Positions 1 through 8,594 of a stretch of DNA of 60,380 bases are shown here, one piece after another. Within the stretch, counting starts at the first letter, position 1; each line of letters begins with the position of its first letter. Under the pieces are notes generated by a model. It worked only from the letters and a program-made list of their open reading frames with translations. It was not told where the DNA came from and ran no database searches. Source of the DNA: Phycisphaerae bacterium (GTDB taxonomy: Bacteria; Planctomycetota; Phycisphaerae; Sedimentisphaerales; Anaerobacaceae); assembly GCA_030604525.1 (NCBI GenBank), contig JAUVVQ010000011.1:1-60380 (forward strand), read 5' to 3'. The translations under genes and the position numbers were made by a program.

Positions 1-122
1 GTCGTCTTGGGCCGACTCCAGCAACGAAAAACAACGAGGCATCGATTGGCAGTTCACTGTTGAAAAAGCCCGGATTAAACTGAAGTCCCTGTACCCAAAT
101 CTTTAACCGTGACAAAGCACTA
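1..122 (+). mobile_element. right edge of an IS630-type insertion sequence
   Basis: The window begins inside an insertion sequence. The C-terminal end of an IS630-type transposase stops at 106 and is followed after 14 bases by a TA at 121-122. IS630/Tc1 elements insert at TA, and their transposase stop usually lies close to the end, so the element probably ends at about 120 with TA as the duplicated target. The candidate terminal repeat, read inward, is TAGTGCTTTGTCAC. The left end lies outside the window, so the pairing of the inverted repeats cannot be confirmed. Confidence 0.6.
2..106 (+). CDS. IS630 family transposase, C-terminal fragment
   Basis: Frame 2 reads 34 residues without a stop from the window edge to a TAA at 104-106. 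The end of the peptide contains IDWQFTVEKARIKLKSLYP, typical of the extreme C-terminus of IS630-family DDE transposases, which cut and paste DNA at TA dinucleotides. The catalytic residues would lie upstream, outside the window. The fragment is partial only because the window starts here. Whether the full gene is intact cannot be judged. Confidence 0.7.
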   Translation, partial: SSWADSSNEKQRGIDWQFTVEKARIKLKSLYPNL

Positions 123-124
123 GG

Positions 125-1053
125 TTGTTAGATGGATATGATTATGCTCGAAGAATAATGCTACTGCACAACTATAATAAAAGACAGGGGACATTACTTG
201 CAAACCCGAATTGGGGTGGGCCTTTGTTCGGTAACATGTATGGTAATAATTACAAAACTGTAGCAGATGGTTTAACTTCTCACCTTCATATGCATCCTAA
301 AAAGGAGAATATCAATGGGGTGGCATGTATTGTCCTTGAAGGAGCATCTAAATATGGAAAGGTGACCGCATGGATTGCTCCTGAAAAAGGGTATAATGCT
401 ATGAAATGGGTCATTGAAAAGGATTCTCATAGTCTTTTTGCTGGTACTCCGCTTTCTGAAAAATGGCCAAGCTTAAAAAGCGTGAAAGATATATTTAATT
501 TGAAAGAATTACAAAAAGTAAAAGTTAATGGCCGGACGGTATTTGTCCCAAAACTAGCACACATTTTACACATATTACCAACTTTCGTGATGGAACTAAA
601 AACATCGACGAATTTGAATATAAAACCAGTGATATTAAAATTAAACCGGATTTTGAGTCTTTGGGAGCTTTTAAAATAAATTTTCCTGATGGGACTCGTG
701 TATTTGATGAAGAATTTCTCAGTGTGGATTATATATGGGAAAATGGTAAGCCCGTGCCTTATATGAGCATGAGTGCTCTTGATGATATAGATAATCAGAT
801 TGAGCAATTGAAAGATGAAACCAAGGAGCAAGCTAAGCAAGTATCTGAAAAGGAGGTTGAGGTTGCCGAGAAGAGAGTTGCTAAGAAGCCACTAAGGCAG
901 GGAAAAGCAGAAAGTCAGGGCGAAAGCAAATCGACATCAGGTCATTATAACATATTGGGGTGGGGTATGGGCGGTTTGGTGATTATTCTGATTTTGTGTA
1001 TCGGCTGGTTCATCCTTCGTAATTTTAAAAGGAATAAAGATGAACAGTCATAA
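125..1053 (+). pseudogene. LolA-like membrane protein, 5'-truncated by IS630 and frame-disrupted
   Basis: Two overlapping frames carry one protein. Frame 2 runs from a TTG at 125 through the motif VNGRTVFVPK; frame 1 then continues as STHFTHITNFRDGTKN and DGTRVFDEEF to a stop at 1053. The switch fits a single -1 change at C_CCA_AAA (547-553), a textbook slippery heptamer; a lost or gained base in the AAAA run explains it equally well. The N-terminus, with any signal peptide, is missing where IS630 abuts. The C-terminal part has an acidic/basic coiled-coil stretch and one membrane segment (about 953-1023). The DGTRV-x-DEEF region resembles outer-membrane lipoprotein-sorting (LolA-like) proteins seen in planctomycetes. 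It overlaps the next gene by 14 bases, so it was probably the first or second gene of that operon. Confidence 0.6.
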
Positions 1054-2125
1054 TCAACGACAAGGTCGGCGTATTTCTTTTAGTTTACTGTTAGCTGTTT
1101 TCGTATTGTCTTTGTCAACTCCCATTAAAACATTTTCAGCCGGTCCTTACTGCGGAGTGTACTGTCTTTACGGTGCTATGAAATTATCCGGTTGTAAAGC
1201 AGAGCTAAGGCAATTAATAAAGCCGGAGTATATTGGTTCGCAGATGGGCAGTTCTCTGGCGGAGCTGAAAAAGGGAGCGGAGGATTTTGGTTTGAATGCA
1301 AAGACGGTGGGGAATTTAGGCGGTAAAGGGCTTCGGGAATCGCCATATCCGGTGATTTTACATGTTAAGTCATCGGCTGAGAGTTCCAGGTATGACCATT
1401 ATGTATTGTATGTTGGTGAAAGTGCTGGTAAGTCGCGGATATTCGACCCGCCGGAGCCGGTGAGGTCGGTGCCATTTTATGAGCTGGCTTCGATATGGGA
1501 TGGTAACGGCTTGATAGTCTCAGCTAAGCCGATTGATTTAGGGGCGATATTTGCGCCTGCGAGGAAGAGGTTTATTTTTTATGCAGCTATTGTGGTGACA
1601 ATTATTTTGTTGATTCGCCGGCTGAGAAAGCGATGGGGAATTGCGGTTAAAAGTATAAAAGGACGATTAGGTTTGTCGGTGCTGGAGGGAGCGGGGTTGG
1701 TGACGGCGTCGGTATTTTGTGGTATGTTTTATCATTTTGTAAGCGATGCTGGTTTTCTGGCGCATCCGGCTGCTACGGCGGGGGTGCAGAAGGCATACGC
1801 CGGCAGCTTTATTCCGAAGGTCGGCAAAGCTAAAGCGGAAAAGCTGTTAGGAAGTGAGACAGTTTTTATTGATGCAAGATATGCGCTTGATTACAAGGCG
1901 GGACATATTGAAGGGGCGGTAAACGTTCCGGTGGACGCCAATGATACGGAAAGCCGGCGGAGGATGGCTGATATTGATAAAGATTGCCGGCTTGTGGTTT
2001 ACTGTCAAAGTGCGGGGTGCAAGTTTGCGGAAAAAGTGAGTGCAAGGTTAAAAGAGGCCGGCTACTATAACATTTCCATCTTCAAAGGCGGCTGGAACGA
2101 ATGGGAAAATCGGAAGGGTGATTGA
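1040..2125 (+). CDS. secreted C39-like peptidase fused to a rhodanese domain
   Basis: 361 residues. A signal peptide (about 11-35) is followed by a papain-fold C39-like domain with the expected triad: Cys38 in GPYCGVYCLYG, His120 in YDHYVLYVG and Asp136 in IFDPPEP. Membrane helices follow at about 177-193 and 212-235. A C-terminal rhodanese domain (about 262-357) has the active-site loop CQSAGCKFAEKV, with Cys322 as the likely persulfide carrier. The predicted topology places both catalytic domains outside the cytoplasm. C39 peptidases usually cut leader peptides, and rhodaneses move sulfane sulfur; the fusion points to an envelope thiol or sulfur role, which is inference. The start overlaps the upstream gene by 14 bases, suggesting coupling. 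The MauE gene follows after 299 bases. Confidence 0.7.
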   Translation: MNSHNQRQGRRISFSLLLAVFVLSLSTPIKTFSAGPYCGVYCLYGAMKLSGCKAELRQLIKPEYIGSQMGSSLAELKKGAEDFGLNAKTVGNLGGKGLRESPYPVILHVKSSAESSRYDHYVLYVGESAGKSRIFDPPEPVRSVPFYELASIWDGNGLIVSAKPIDLGAIFAPARKRFIFYAAIVVTIILLIRRLRKRWGIAVKSIKGRLGLSVLEGAGLVTASVFCGMFYHFVSDAGFLAHPAATAGVQKAYAGSFIPKVGKAKAEKLLGSETVFIDARYALDYKAGHIEGAVNVPVDANDTESRRRMADIDKDCRLVVYCQSAGCKFAEKVSARLKEAGYYNISIFKGGWNEWENRKGD

Positions 2126-2424
2126 GTACCAGGGCGAGTTCCAAAAGCGGACTTATTTTTTACAAAAAGGCTTCTTTGAATTTGGTCTAAATTCGCTGTA
2201 TAAATCCGGGTTTTTGCTGTTGTAATTGGCAGTAAGGTTTTTCGGTTAAGAGGATTTTAAGCGGAAGGGGGGTAACATTTCATTTTCCGGCCTTAATATA
2301 AATAATTTTTTTATAAGATTTTCTGTATAGGTATCAACATTTGGTGTGTTTTTTTCGCTATACGGGTAGAAAACTGGTTTTGATATTAGAATAATTATTG
2401 TGATTAGATTTTAAGGAAAATGAA
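2126..2424. other. intergenic region, no gene seen
   Basis: There are 299 AT-rich bases between the C39-rhodanese gene and the MauE gene. I see no ORF with a convincing start and no strong hairpin. The AAGGA at 2413-2417, seven bases before the ATG at 2425, is the likely ribosome-binding site of the next gene. A separate promoter for that gene is likely somewhere here, but I cannot place it. Confidence 0.4.
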
Positions 2425-2937
2425 ATGGATGTAAGGCGTTCAAGAGTTTTTGACAAAGTCGGTCTTGTGAAGCTGGGCGGGTATAACGAGCGGCGGGTTT
2501 ATAAAATATTTTTGTATGTTGTCCGGATTTGTCTTGGCTGTATTTTTATCTACAGCAGCATCCCGAAGATTCGTCAGCCATACGATTTTTTGTCCAGTGT
2601 TTATGGTTATGAGCTGGTGGGGGTGAAGCTGGGGATGTTTGTAACGATGGTGTTTCCGTGGGTTGAGCTTTTTGCAGGGATATGTTTGGTTGGCGGGATA
2701 TTTGTTTCGGGAGCGTTATTGGCAAGTTCAGGAATGGCATCGATATTTACTTTTGTGATTGGTTGGGCATTGTATATGAATTTGGATATAAGCTGTGGCT
2801 GTTTTGGTTCATCAAGCAGTGAGCTTATAGACTATTGGACATTGATTCGTGCCCTGGTTATTTTGGTGGCAGGTTTATCAGCTTATATATTAATGCTTCT
2901 TTTTAAATGTGGGGAAGGTATTCCGGAGAGGGGGTAG
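2425..2937 (+). CDS. MauE/DoxX-family redox-associated membrane protein
   Basis: 170 residues with four predicted membrane helices (about 28-45, 69-90, 92-117 and 141-160). The motif CGCFG at 124-128 is the hallmark of MauE-type proteins, whose cysteines are thought to take part in disulfide or electron transfer across the membrane. MauE is needed for maturation of methylamine dehydrogenase, but no mau genes are present, so here it is a generic envelope redox protein. Its position after a secreted C39/rhodanese protein supports a shared thiol-redox role. The ATG at 2425 is chosen because AAGGA lies seven bases upstream. Confidence 0.75.
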   Translation: MDVRRSRVFDKVGLVKLGGYNERRVYKIFLYVVRICLGCIFIYSSIPKIRQPYDFLSSVYGYELVGVKLGMFVTMVFPWVELFAGICLVGGIFVSGALLASSGMASIFTFVIGWALYMNLDISCGCFGSSSSELIDYWTLIRALVILVAGLSAYILMLLFKCGEGIPERG

Positions 2938-2948
2938 AGGGATAAAGG

Positions 2949-3956
2949 TTGTGTGCATCTGCTTTGAGAAAAGAGGGCGTGAAGTATTTTTTAGCGTGCT
3001 CTCCTGTTTTGTCGGAGCTTGCGTGGGAGATTGAGTCGTTTCTTGTTCGTCATTTTGAGTATGGCAATTACAGTTTTCGTTCGGCCTTGCGTGGGTGGTA
3101 TGGAGAGTCGCTGAAGAGTGTTTTTTATGTTGCTAAAAGTGGAGGGATGATAGTTGGTGCGGCTGGTGGGTTGTATTCGCGTTTTAGTCCTGTGTTCGGG
3201 GTGTTGGGGCCTGTGTGTGTGGAAGTTGATTATCGCAGGAGTGGAATTGGGGGTGAGCTTGTTGAGCTGCTTTTGGAACATCTTTATTGTGCGGGTTGTC
3301 GGGCGGTTTATTTGGGGGTGTCGGGGAATGAAGAGGCGGTAAAATTTTATAAAGGTATAGGATTTGAGAAATATAGAGGAATAGTGATGCGGAAGCTTTT
3401 GTGTTCAGAGGCGGAATTTATGGAGAATTTCAGGCGGACTGATAAGCTAAAGATTCGTCGGATGGGCTGGGGAGATTTTGCGTCGGTGTCGGTATTGATG
3501 ACGGAGCCGAGCGTGATGTACAGCTTTGATTTTCAAGAAGGGATTTTTTCGTCGCGGTATTTTGAGCCGGAGAGGTTTCTTGGAGTATTTCCGAAGATGA
3601 TGGAGAGTTTTAAGAGGGATGGTGGTTTTGGGAATTTGCTTTTGGCAGAAGAGAGGCGAGTTGTTGTTGGAATTGCGCATATAAGGAGTGGAAAGTCACG
3701 AGCACAGAGTCACTTAGGCGTATTTGATTTTTTTGTTCACGATAATTTTCTCGACACAGGGCAGGAGCTTGCCCGCAGGACTATCGAGCAGTCGGGAGGA
3801 TTGTCAATAAATAGTATTGTCTGCTATTGTCCGTGTAGTGACAGTATAAAAAAGGAGGTTCTGGTGTCGTTAGGTTTCAAGAAGTGTGTCAGGATTGAGG
3901 GATTTTTGAGGGTTGGAGAGGGATTTTCAGGGGTTGATGTTTACAGGCATTGGTAG
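2949..3956 (+). CDS. tandem GNAT-fold N-acetyltransferase
   Basis: 335 residues. The N-terminal half (about 15-150) is a GNAT domain with the acetyl-CoA motif VDYRRSGIGGELVELLLEHL and the later NEEAVKFYKGIGFEKYR strand-helix. The C-terminal half (about 165-335) has GNAT-like features (FVHDNFLDTGQELARRTIE, a LGFKKCVRIEGF end) but no clear RxxGxG acetyl-CoA loop, so it may be a degenerate second domain. The substrate is unknown. A TTG at 2949 is the earliest start; a GTG a few codons in is possible. It follows the MauE gene by 11 bases and so is probably in the same transcript. It converges with the ligase gene at 3971. Confidence 0.65.
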   Translation: MCASALRKEGVKYFLACSPVLSELAWEIESFLVRHFEYGNYSFRSALRGWYGESLKSVFYVAKSGGMIVGAAGGLYSRFSPVFGVLGPVCVEVDYRRSGIGGELVELLLEHLYCAGCRAVYLGVSGNEEAVKFYKGIGFEKYRGIVMRKLLCSEAEFMENFRRTDKLKIRRMGWGDFASVSVLMTEPSVMYSFDFQEGIFSSRYFEPERFLGVFPKMMESFKRDGGFGNLLLAEERRVVVGIAHIRSGKSRAQSHLGVFDFFVHDNFLDTGQELARRTIEQSGGLSINSIVCYCPCSDSIKKEVLVSLGFKKCVRIEGFLRVGEGFSGVDVYRHW

Positions 3957-3970
3957 ATAGGTTAGTTTTG

Positions 3971-5296
3971 TCATTCGGAAGATGGATTAGATTGATTGAG
4001 TTTGCAGATAACAAGTTTTGTTTTTCCGCCTGGCGTCGGGGGGATTTTTTTTACCTTTTTAGTGTGTATGTTTATTGAAGCGTGCAGTAATTTTTCGAAA
4101 CGGTAGAGGAGTAGATTTTCGAGTCTGGTATTGTCGGTTTTTGTTTCCGGGATGTATTTTATGGTTAGGGAGCTGTCACGGTTCTGGATGAGCTGGAATT
4201 GCCGGATAAGAGGGTGGTTCATTAAGCTTTTTAGTTGATTCCAGGGGATGGTTTTCCCGTTGCGCAGGATTATGTCCTGTCCGGTTCTTCCGGCGATTTT
4301 TTCGATTGCCGGTAGCTTACAGCCGCAGGGACAGGTTTTGTTTGATAGTATTGCAAGGTCTGCGTTTTTGTATCGGATGATGGGCATTGAGAGCCGGTTG
4401 AGGTTTGTTATGGTGACTTCTCCGAGCTGGTTTTGTTTTGCGGTTTTGTTTTCCTTTAAGATTTCGACGATGCAATTTTCGGCGTTGATATGATAAGTTC
4501 CCTTTTGACACTGCCAGGCGATGTCACCTGCTTCGTTGCAAGCGTAGATGTCGTTGATTTTTTTATGGAAAGTATTTTCCAGGAAGTTTCTTAGCTTTGT
4601 ATTTAGAAACTGGCCGGTAGTGAGGACGGCTTTTGGTTTGAATTTTGGAAGACGGCCGTCTTTTATTTTGTATGCGAGGGTCTTTATTGCAGGAGTAATT
4701 CCGATGAGCGCAGGGGATTTTAGTTTTTTGAGGAGCCGGGAGGTGTATTCTGTATTTTTTGAGGAGTCGATGTAAGGGTTGAAATAGTAAGTTTTGTGTA
4801 TGCCCTGGAGGAAGGTCCAATGGGGTTTTTTGAAGGGTTCGTTTTCGGTTTTTAGAGGTGTGAGTATAGTGGAGCCGATAATTGGTATGCTTAGCGCTTT
4901 TCGGTATCTTATGACAGCGGCGGAGTTGAAGATTTTTGAGTGGTTGTCGGTAAGGATACAGAGAGGGATTCCGGTGCTGCCGGAGGTTCTGCTGACTCTG
5001 GAGACGGGGAGGTTGTGAGGGAGAAAGTCCCAGAACCTTTGACGGAGTTGGTCTTTTGTGAGGATTGGGATTTTGGTGAGGTCTTTTTTTGTTTTTATGT
5101 CACCTGGTTTGAGCCCGGCCCGGTCGAATAATTCCCGGTAGTATTTTATGTTCCGGTAGGCGTATTTTATGAGCATTCGCAGTTTTTGATTTTGTGTTTT
5201 GGAGATTTTTTCGGGGTTGTATTGTCTTTTGATTGCGAGGGCTGCGTGGCGGTATGTTGAGAGGGTGATATTTATTTTTTGGATTACGTGAGGCAT
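3971..5296 (-). CDS. PaaK/CapK-like adenylate-forming ligase
   Basis: 441 residues of the phenylacetate-CoA-ligase-like branch of adenylate-forming enzymes. The P-loop TSGSTGIP is at 104-111, the central YACNEAGDIAWQC region corresponds to the adenylate-binding motif, and a Cys-rich CPCGC knuckle precedes the C-terminal domain, as is common in PaaK-like proteins of polysaccharide clusters. Such proteins activate a carboxylic acid as an acyl-adenylate. Here it closes a leftward EPS array next to a second acyl ligase, an ACP and two hydrolase-fold proteins, so it probably helps modify the polysaccharide or a lipid. The true acid is unknown. It is 10 bases from the upstream hydrolase gene. Confidence 0.7.
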   Translation of the reverse strand: MPHVIQKINITLSTYRHAALAIKRQYNPEKISKTQNQKLRMLIKYAYRNIKYYRELFDRAGLKPGDIKTKKDLTKIPILTKDQLRQRFWDFLPHNLPVSRVSRTSGSTGIPLCILTDNHSKIFNSAAVIRYRKALSIPIIGSTILTPLKTENEPFKKPHWTFLQGIHKTYYFNPYIDSSKNTEYTSRLLKKLKSPALIGITPAIKTLAYKIKDGRLPKFKPKAVLTTGQFLNTKLRNFLENTFHKKINDIYACNEAGDIAWQCQKGTYHINAENCIVEILKENKTAKQNQLGEVTITNLNRLSMPIIRYKNADLAILSNKTCPCGCKLPAIEKIAGRTGQDIILRNGKTIPWNQLKSLMNHPLIRQFQLIQNRDSSLTIKYIPETKTDNTRLENLLLYRFEKLLHASINIHTKKVKKIPPTPGGKTKLVICKLNQSNPSSE

Positions 5297-5306
5297 ATTA
5301 TGTCTG

Positions 5307-6110
5307 TTATTTTGAACAATCTTTTAACCAGTTTTCGGTAATATCGATAATTTTTTCTTTCCATTTGTAGTGGAAGAAGCTGTGGTTTGCATCTTTTATA
5401 ATTTTCGAGTTAAACGGCAAGCCGAGTTGAGTGCAGATATTTTTATAGAATTTTTCGGCGTCGGTTCGGATGGGGTCGTTTTCGGCATAGATGAAGAGCA
5501 GCGGACATTGCGAAGCGGCATTTTCTGGCTTGGCGGAGTATCTTGTTTTTAGTTTCAAGGCGGTGGTGAAAGTTTTGGTGATTTGTTTTATATCAGCTTT
5601 TCCGAAGAGGAGTTTTCGGAGTTTTTGGGGGTCTTTTAATTTGTAGAGGTATTGTCCGAGTTGATACGAGAAGGATTTGACGGCGGTTTTTGAAGTAGGT
5701 GCGGGGCTGGAGAGCAGGACGGCGGTGGTGACATTGAGGTTGTATTTACAAAGAGTTTCGAAGGAGATTCTTGCGCCTCTGCTTATCCCGAACAGAGAGA
5801 TTGAGAGTAATTTTGCTTTTTTTTTGAAAAATTGTGCGACGGCGAGCAGGTCATAGATTTCATATTGTATATTGTTTCGAGTGATTTTACCGGCGCTGTC
5901 ACCGCAGCCGGAGAAGTCGAATCTGATAGTTGGGAAGCCGGCCTTGTTTAGTTTTCTTTGGAGCTCGACGAACATTCGGTGCGGGCCGAGTCTGTTTCCA
6001 TCGGCAGCGTGGACGAATATCACTCCGTTACTTTTTGGATTTTTATCTGGTATTACGGTTTGATGTGCGAGCAGGTTGTTTTGGCTTTTCAAGAAGTTTT
6101 GTTTAATCAC
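5307..6110 (-). CDS. alpha/beta hydrolase, exosortase-system hydrolase-1 type
   Basis: 267 residues from the chosen start. The nucleophile elbow GISRG has its serine at about residue 110, followed by an acid in YAENDPIRTD (Asp about 212) and a histidine in DANHSFF (His about 243), so the catalytic triad is complete. An open frame extends to 6152, but a GTG at 6110 has GGAGG six bases upstream and overlaps the preceding stop by only 8 bases, so it is preferred. Its place beside an ACP, an AMP ligase and a second hydrolase-fold gene matches the arrangement of exosortase-A-associated hydrolase 1 (TIGR03100-like). It may be a thioesterase or esterase; the substrate is unknown. Confidence 0.65.
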   Translation of the reverse strand: MIKQNFLKSQNNLLAHQTVIPDKNPKSNGVIFVHAADGNRLGPHRMFVELQRKLNKAGFPTIRFDFSGCGDSAGKITRNNIQYEIYDLLAVAQFFKKKAKLLSISLFGISRGARISFETLCKYNLNVTTAVLLSSPAPTSKTAVKSFSYQLGQYLYKLKDPQKLRKLLFGKADIKQITKTFTTALKLKTRYSAKPENAASQCPLLFIYAENDPIRTDAEKFYKNICTQLGLPFNSKIIKDANHSFFHYKWKEKIIDITENWLKDCSK

Positions 6111-6792
6111 TACAGGCCTCCAGTATTTTTTTTGTAAGTTCTCCGTAATCAATGACCGGGATACGTTCCCAGAAAGCAGGCAGTTTTACCTGCTGGATTT
6201 TCATATTGCATTTAATTATTTTCAGCGAATGAGCGAGAGCATTTATTGAAGGATTTATTCTTTTGTAATTTGAGATTTGGAAGATGCATATATTTTTTGC
6301 TGAGCAATTACCGGAGATTTTCAGGAGGTTGAGTTTATTTATTTGGTTTATGAGATTGAGATTTGTTTTGTATCCCTCGATGTTTTGGTAATTCTTGTTG
6401 TGAAAAGCTGCTTTTGGTTTACCGGTCATCAGGTTTTTGAGGTGCTGCTTTCTGTAGAGGTAATCGATGTATTCGCTGCCATTGACGATGGGCTGCAGGA
6501 GGATTAAGTTTTTTATTTTTTTATTATTTTTTGCACAGTGAAGCAATGCGAGGTCTGCGCCAAATCTCAAGCCGATAAGAGATATATTTTCTTCAACAAC
6601 CCAGGAGTTTATATCTTCCTGCAGAGATTTGAGAGTAACATCTGAGAAATTTCCGTTTGCTTCACCGGTTCCTTGGTAATCGCATCTTCGGAGGGTTAAT
6701 CCGTTTTTTTTGAATGCTTTTTTGAGGCAGTATGAGAAGCGGTGAGCACATTTTCTTTCATCGAACAAGGGGAATAGATATAAGTATTTCAT
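6103..6792 (-). CDS. hydrolase-fold protein lacking the nucleophile serine (hydrolase-2 type)
   Basis: 229 residues. It resembles an alpha/beta hydrolase: a YQGTGEA oxyanion-type loop, then ISLIGLRFGADLALLH where the nucleophile elbow should be. The elbow reads G-L-R-F-G, so arginine replaces the catalytic serine. As I recall, exosortase-associated hydrolase 2 (TIGR03101-like) is also non-canonical here, but I cannot check that. It may act as a binding or scaffold partner of the active hydrolase encoded just downstream, whose start overlaps its stop. It follows the acyl ligase gene by 14 bases. Confidence 0.55.
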   Translation of the reverse strand: MKYLYLFPLFDERKCAHRFSYCLKKAFKKNGLTLRRCDYQGTGEANGNFSDVTLKSLQEDINSWVVEENISLIGLRFGADLALLHCAKNNKKIKNLILLQPIVNGSEYIDYLYRKQHLKNLMTGKPKAAFHNKNYQNIEGYKTNLNLINQINKLNLLKISGNCSAKNICIFQISNYKRINPSINALAHSLKIIKCNMKIQQVKLPAFWERIPVIDYGELTKKILEACSD

Positions 6793-6806
6793 TTTTTTCT
6801 TCAGAA

Positions 6807-8318
6807 TTACAGGTTATCAGCCTTTTTTTTTAGTTTTTTACGATTTATTTTTGAGGTATCGAGCTTTGGAATTTTTCGGATAGTTTTTATGAGTCGCGGT
6901 ATTTTGAAAGTGCTTAATTTTTTTCTGCAGAAAGCTATCAATTCGTGCGTTTCGATATTTTTGTGAGATTTTGTTACGATAAAAGCGACAGGTATTTCCT
7001 GTAGCCGTTGGTCTTTTTTTGGTACTACTACGGCCTGTGAGACGGCAGGATGTTCGATGAGGATTTGCTCAATTTCCGAGGGATAGACGTTGTTTGCACC
7101 GGAGATGATGATGTCTTTTTTTCTTCCTATGATGAAGAGGTTTTGTTTTTTATCGAGTTTTCCTATGTCACCGGTATTCAGCCAGTTGTTTTTTATGGTT
7201 TTTTCGGTAAGTTTTGGTTGTTTATAGTAACCTTTTGCGACTCCTGAGCTTCTGACTTGTATTTGGCCTGTGGTATTCGGCGGCAGGAGGTTGTGATTGT
7301 CGTCTACGATTCTAACATCAACTCCCGGCATAGGTTTTCCGACGCTTTCGACAGGAAAGTTTTTCGGAAAGGGTGCAGCGATTGCGATTCTCGAGCCGGC
7401 CTCGCTCATACCATAGGTATTTATAAAGTTTATATGAGGGAATTTTTTGGTGAGAGTTTCGTAAGTTGCTTTGGGAGTTTTTGCACCGGAGAGGGTAACG
7501 TATTTTAAGGATTGGAGTTTTTTCTTCTGGTTTTTTACTTCCGCCAGGAGGATAGCCATATAGGGAACGAAGGCGGTTATGGTGACATTGTTATCGTGGA
7601 CTTGGTTAATAAATTCTTTTATGAAAAATGGTTTGTTTCTGACGATGAAGGTATCGGTGCGGTATATGTGTGTGAGCAGTTGAGCGCAGATGCAGTAGAT
7701 ATGGTGGAGCAGTAGTGAGCAGTAAACGATGTTTTTTTGTTTGAAGTTCATCAATGAGGAGTAGAGGAACATATTCGAGATAAGCTGGGAGTCGGTTAGC
7801 ATAACGAGTTTTGGTTTTCCGGTGGTGCCGGATGTATGGACCATTAGTGCGACGTTTTCGGTTTGTTTGTTGATGGGACATTGAGCTTCTGCTTCTGTGC
7901 GGATTTGCAGAATTGAGTTTCTAAAGTATTTGATGTTTATTATTGTCAGGTTTTTTGTTTTTCGTGCGTTTTTATCATTTAGCAGTAATCGGCTGTATTT
8001 TTCATTTGTAAGAATTATTGAGACGTCCGCTCTTTTGAGAAAAAAGAGACTTTCGTATGTTGTCATAGCGGGTGAGAGAGGCAGAACGGTAGCATCTGCA
8101 GCCGAGACGGCGAAGAAAGCTATGAAGAATTCGGGGCAGTTACCGAGGATTATTGCGATATTTGCACCTTTCCGAGCAGCTATCGACTTAAGGTGCTCGG
8201 CTGTTCGGTTTACGTATGTCAGCAATTGCCGGTAGGTGAGGTTTGTTTCTTCACTTTTTACGGCAGTAGTTTGTGGTTCATTTTGTGCGCTGTTTTTCAG
8301 GAGGTCAATGAGCTTCAT
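6807..8318 (-). CDS. AMP-forming acyl-CoA/ACP ligase, exosortase-associated type
   Basis: 503 residues, full length for the ANL superfamily. It has the P-loop HTSGTTGKPK at 161-170, the adenine motif NTYGMSEAG, the hinge region NTGDIGKLD, the GRKKDIIISGANNVYPSEIE motif and a C-terminal lysine in KINRKKL, all expected for acyl-adenylate formation and thioesterification. The ACP gene overlaps its start by 14 bases, so the acyl group is probably passed to that ACP. Ligase, ACP and two hydrolase-fold genes together match the accessory set of exosortase/EPS loci (TIGR03098-like ligase). The acyl group itself cannot be told from sequence. Confidence 0.75.
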   Translation of the reverse strand: MKLIDLLKNSAQNEPQTTAVKSEETNLTYRQLLTYVNRTAEHLKSIAARKGANIAIILGNCPEFFIAFFAVSAADATVLPLSPAMTTYESLFFLKRADVSIILTNEKYSRLLLNDKNARKTKNLTIINIKYFRNSILQIRTEAEAQCPINKQTENVALMVHTSGTTGKPKLVMLTDSQLISNMFLYSSLMNFKQKNIVYCSLLLHHIYCICAQLLTHIYRTDTFIVRNKPFFIKEFINQVHDNNVTITAFVPYMAILLAEVKNQKKKLQSLKYVTLSGAKTPKATYETLTKKFPHINFINTYGMSEAGSRIAIAAPFPKNFPVESVGKPMPGVDVRIVDDNHNLLPPNTTGQIQVRSSGVAKGYYKQPKLTEKTIKNNWLNTGDIGKLDKKQNLFIIGRKKDIIISGANNVYPSEIEQILIEHPAVSQAVVVPKKDQRLQEIPVAFIVTKSHKNIETHELIAFCRKKLSTFKIPRLIKTIRKIPKLDTSKINRKKLKKKADNL

Positions 8319-8592
8319 TTAACTTCCTTTCAATGAGGTTTATGAAATTTCCTATTTTTGAGGCGAGGGTTGAATCGAGTTCATTTTGCTTTATTTTGAT
8401 GTCATATTCCTTTTCGATATCGAGCAGCATCTGGAGGATTCCGATGGAGTCCATTCCGAGGTCGGTTAAGAGGTTTGTAGATTCGGTGATTTTGCTCGGG
8501 TCGTCAATATCGGGAGACCAGGGCTCAAGAATGATTCGCATAGTGTTGAGGATTTGGATACGCTGCGGTTTTCTGTTTTTTTGGTTTATCAT
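8305..8592 (-). CDS. acyl carrier protein
   Basis: 95 residues, one carrier domain. The 4'-phosphopantetheine site is Ser49 in LGMDSIGILQM, preceded by acidic helix I and followed by an acidic helix II (DIEKEYDIKI), as in ACPs. It is a specialised ACP rather than the fatty-acid AcpP, because it sits in an EPS locus with its own ligase. It starts three bases after the stop of the secreted protein gene and overlaps the ligase gene by 14 bases, so co-translation is likely. It probably holds the acyl group activated by the ligase before transfer to a sugar or lipid. Confidence 0.8.
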   Translation of the reverse strand: MINQKNRKPQRIQILNTMRIILEPWSPDIDDPSKITESTNLLTDLGMDSIGILQMLLDIEKEYDIKIKQNELDSTLASKIGNFINLIERKLNEAH

Positions 8593-8594
8593 TG

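Noticed and set aside
427-840. A 137-residue leftward ORF over the disrupted LolA-like gene
   Set aside because: It is the antisense shadow of codons that make sense on the plus strand.
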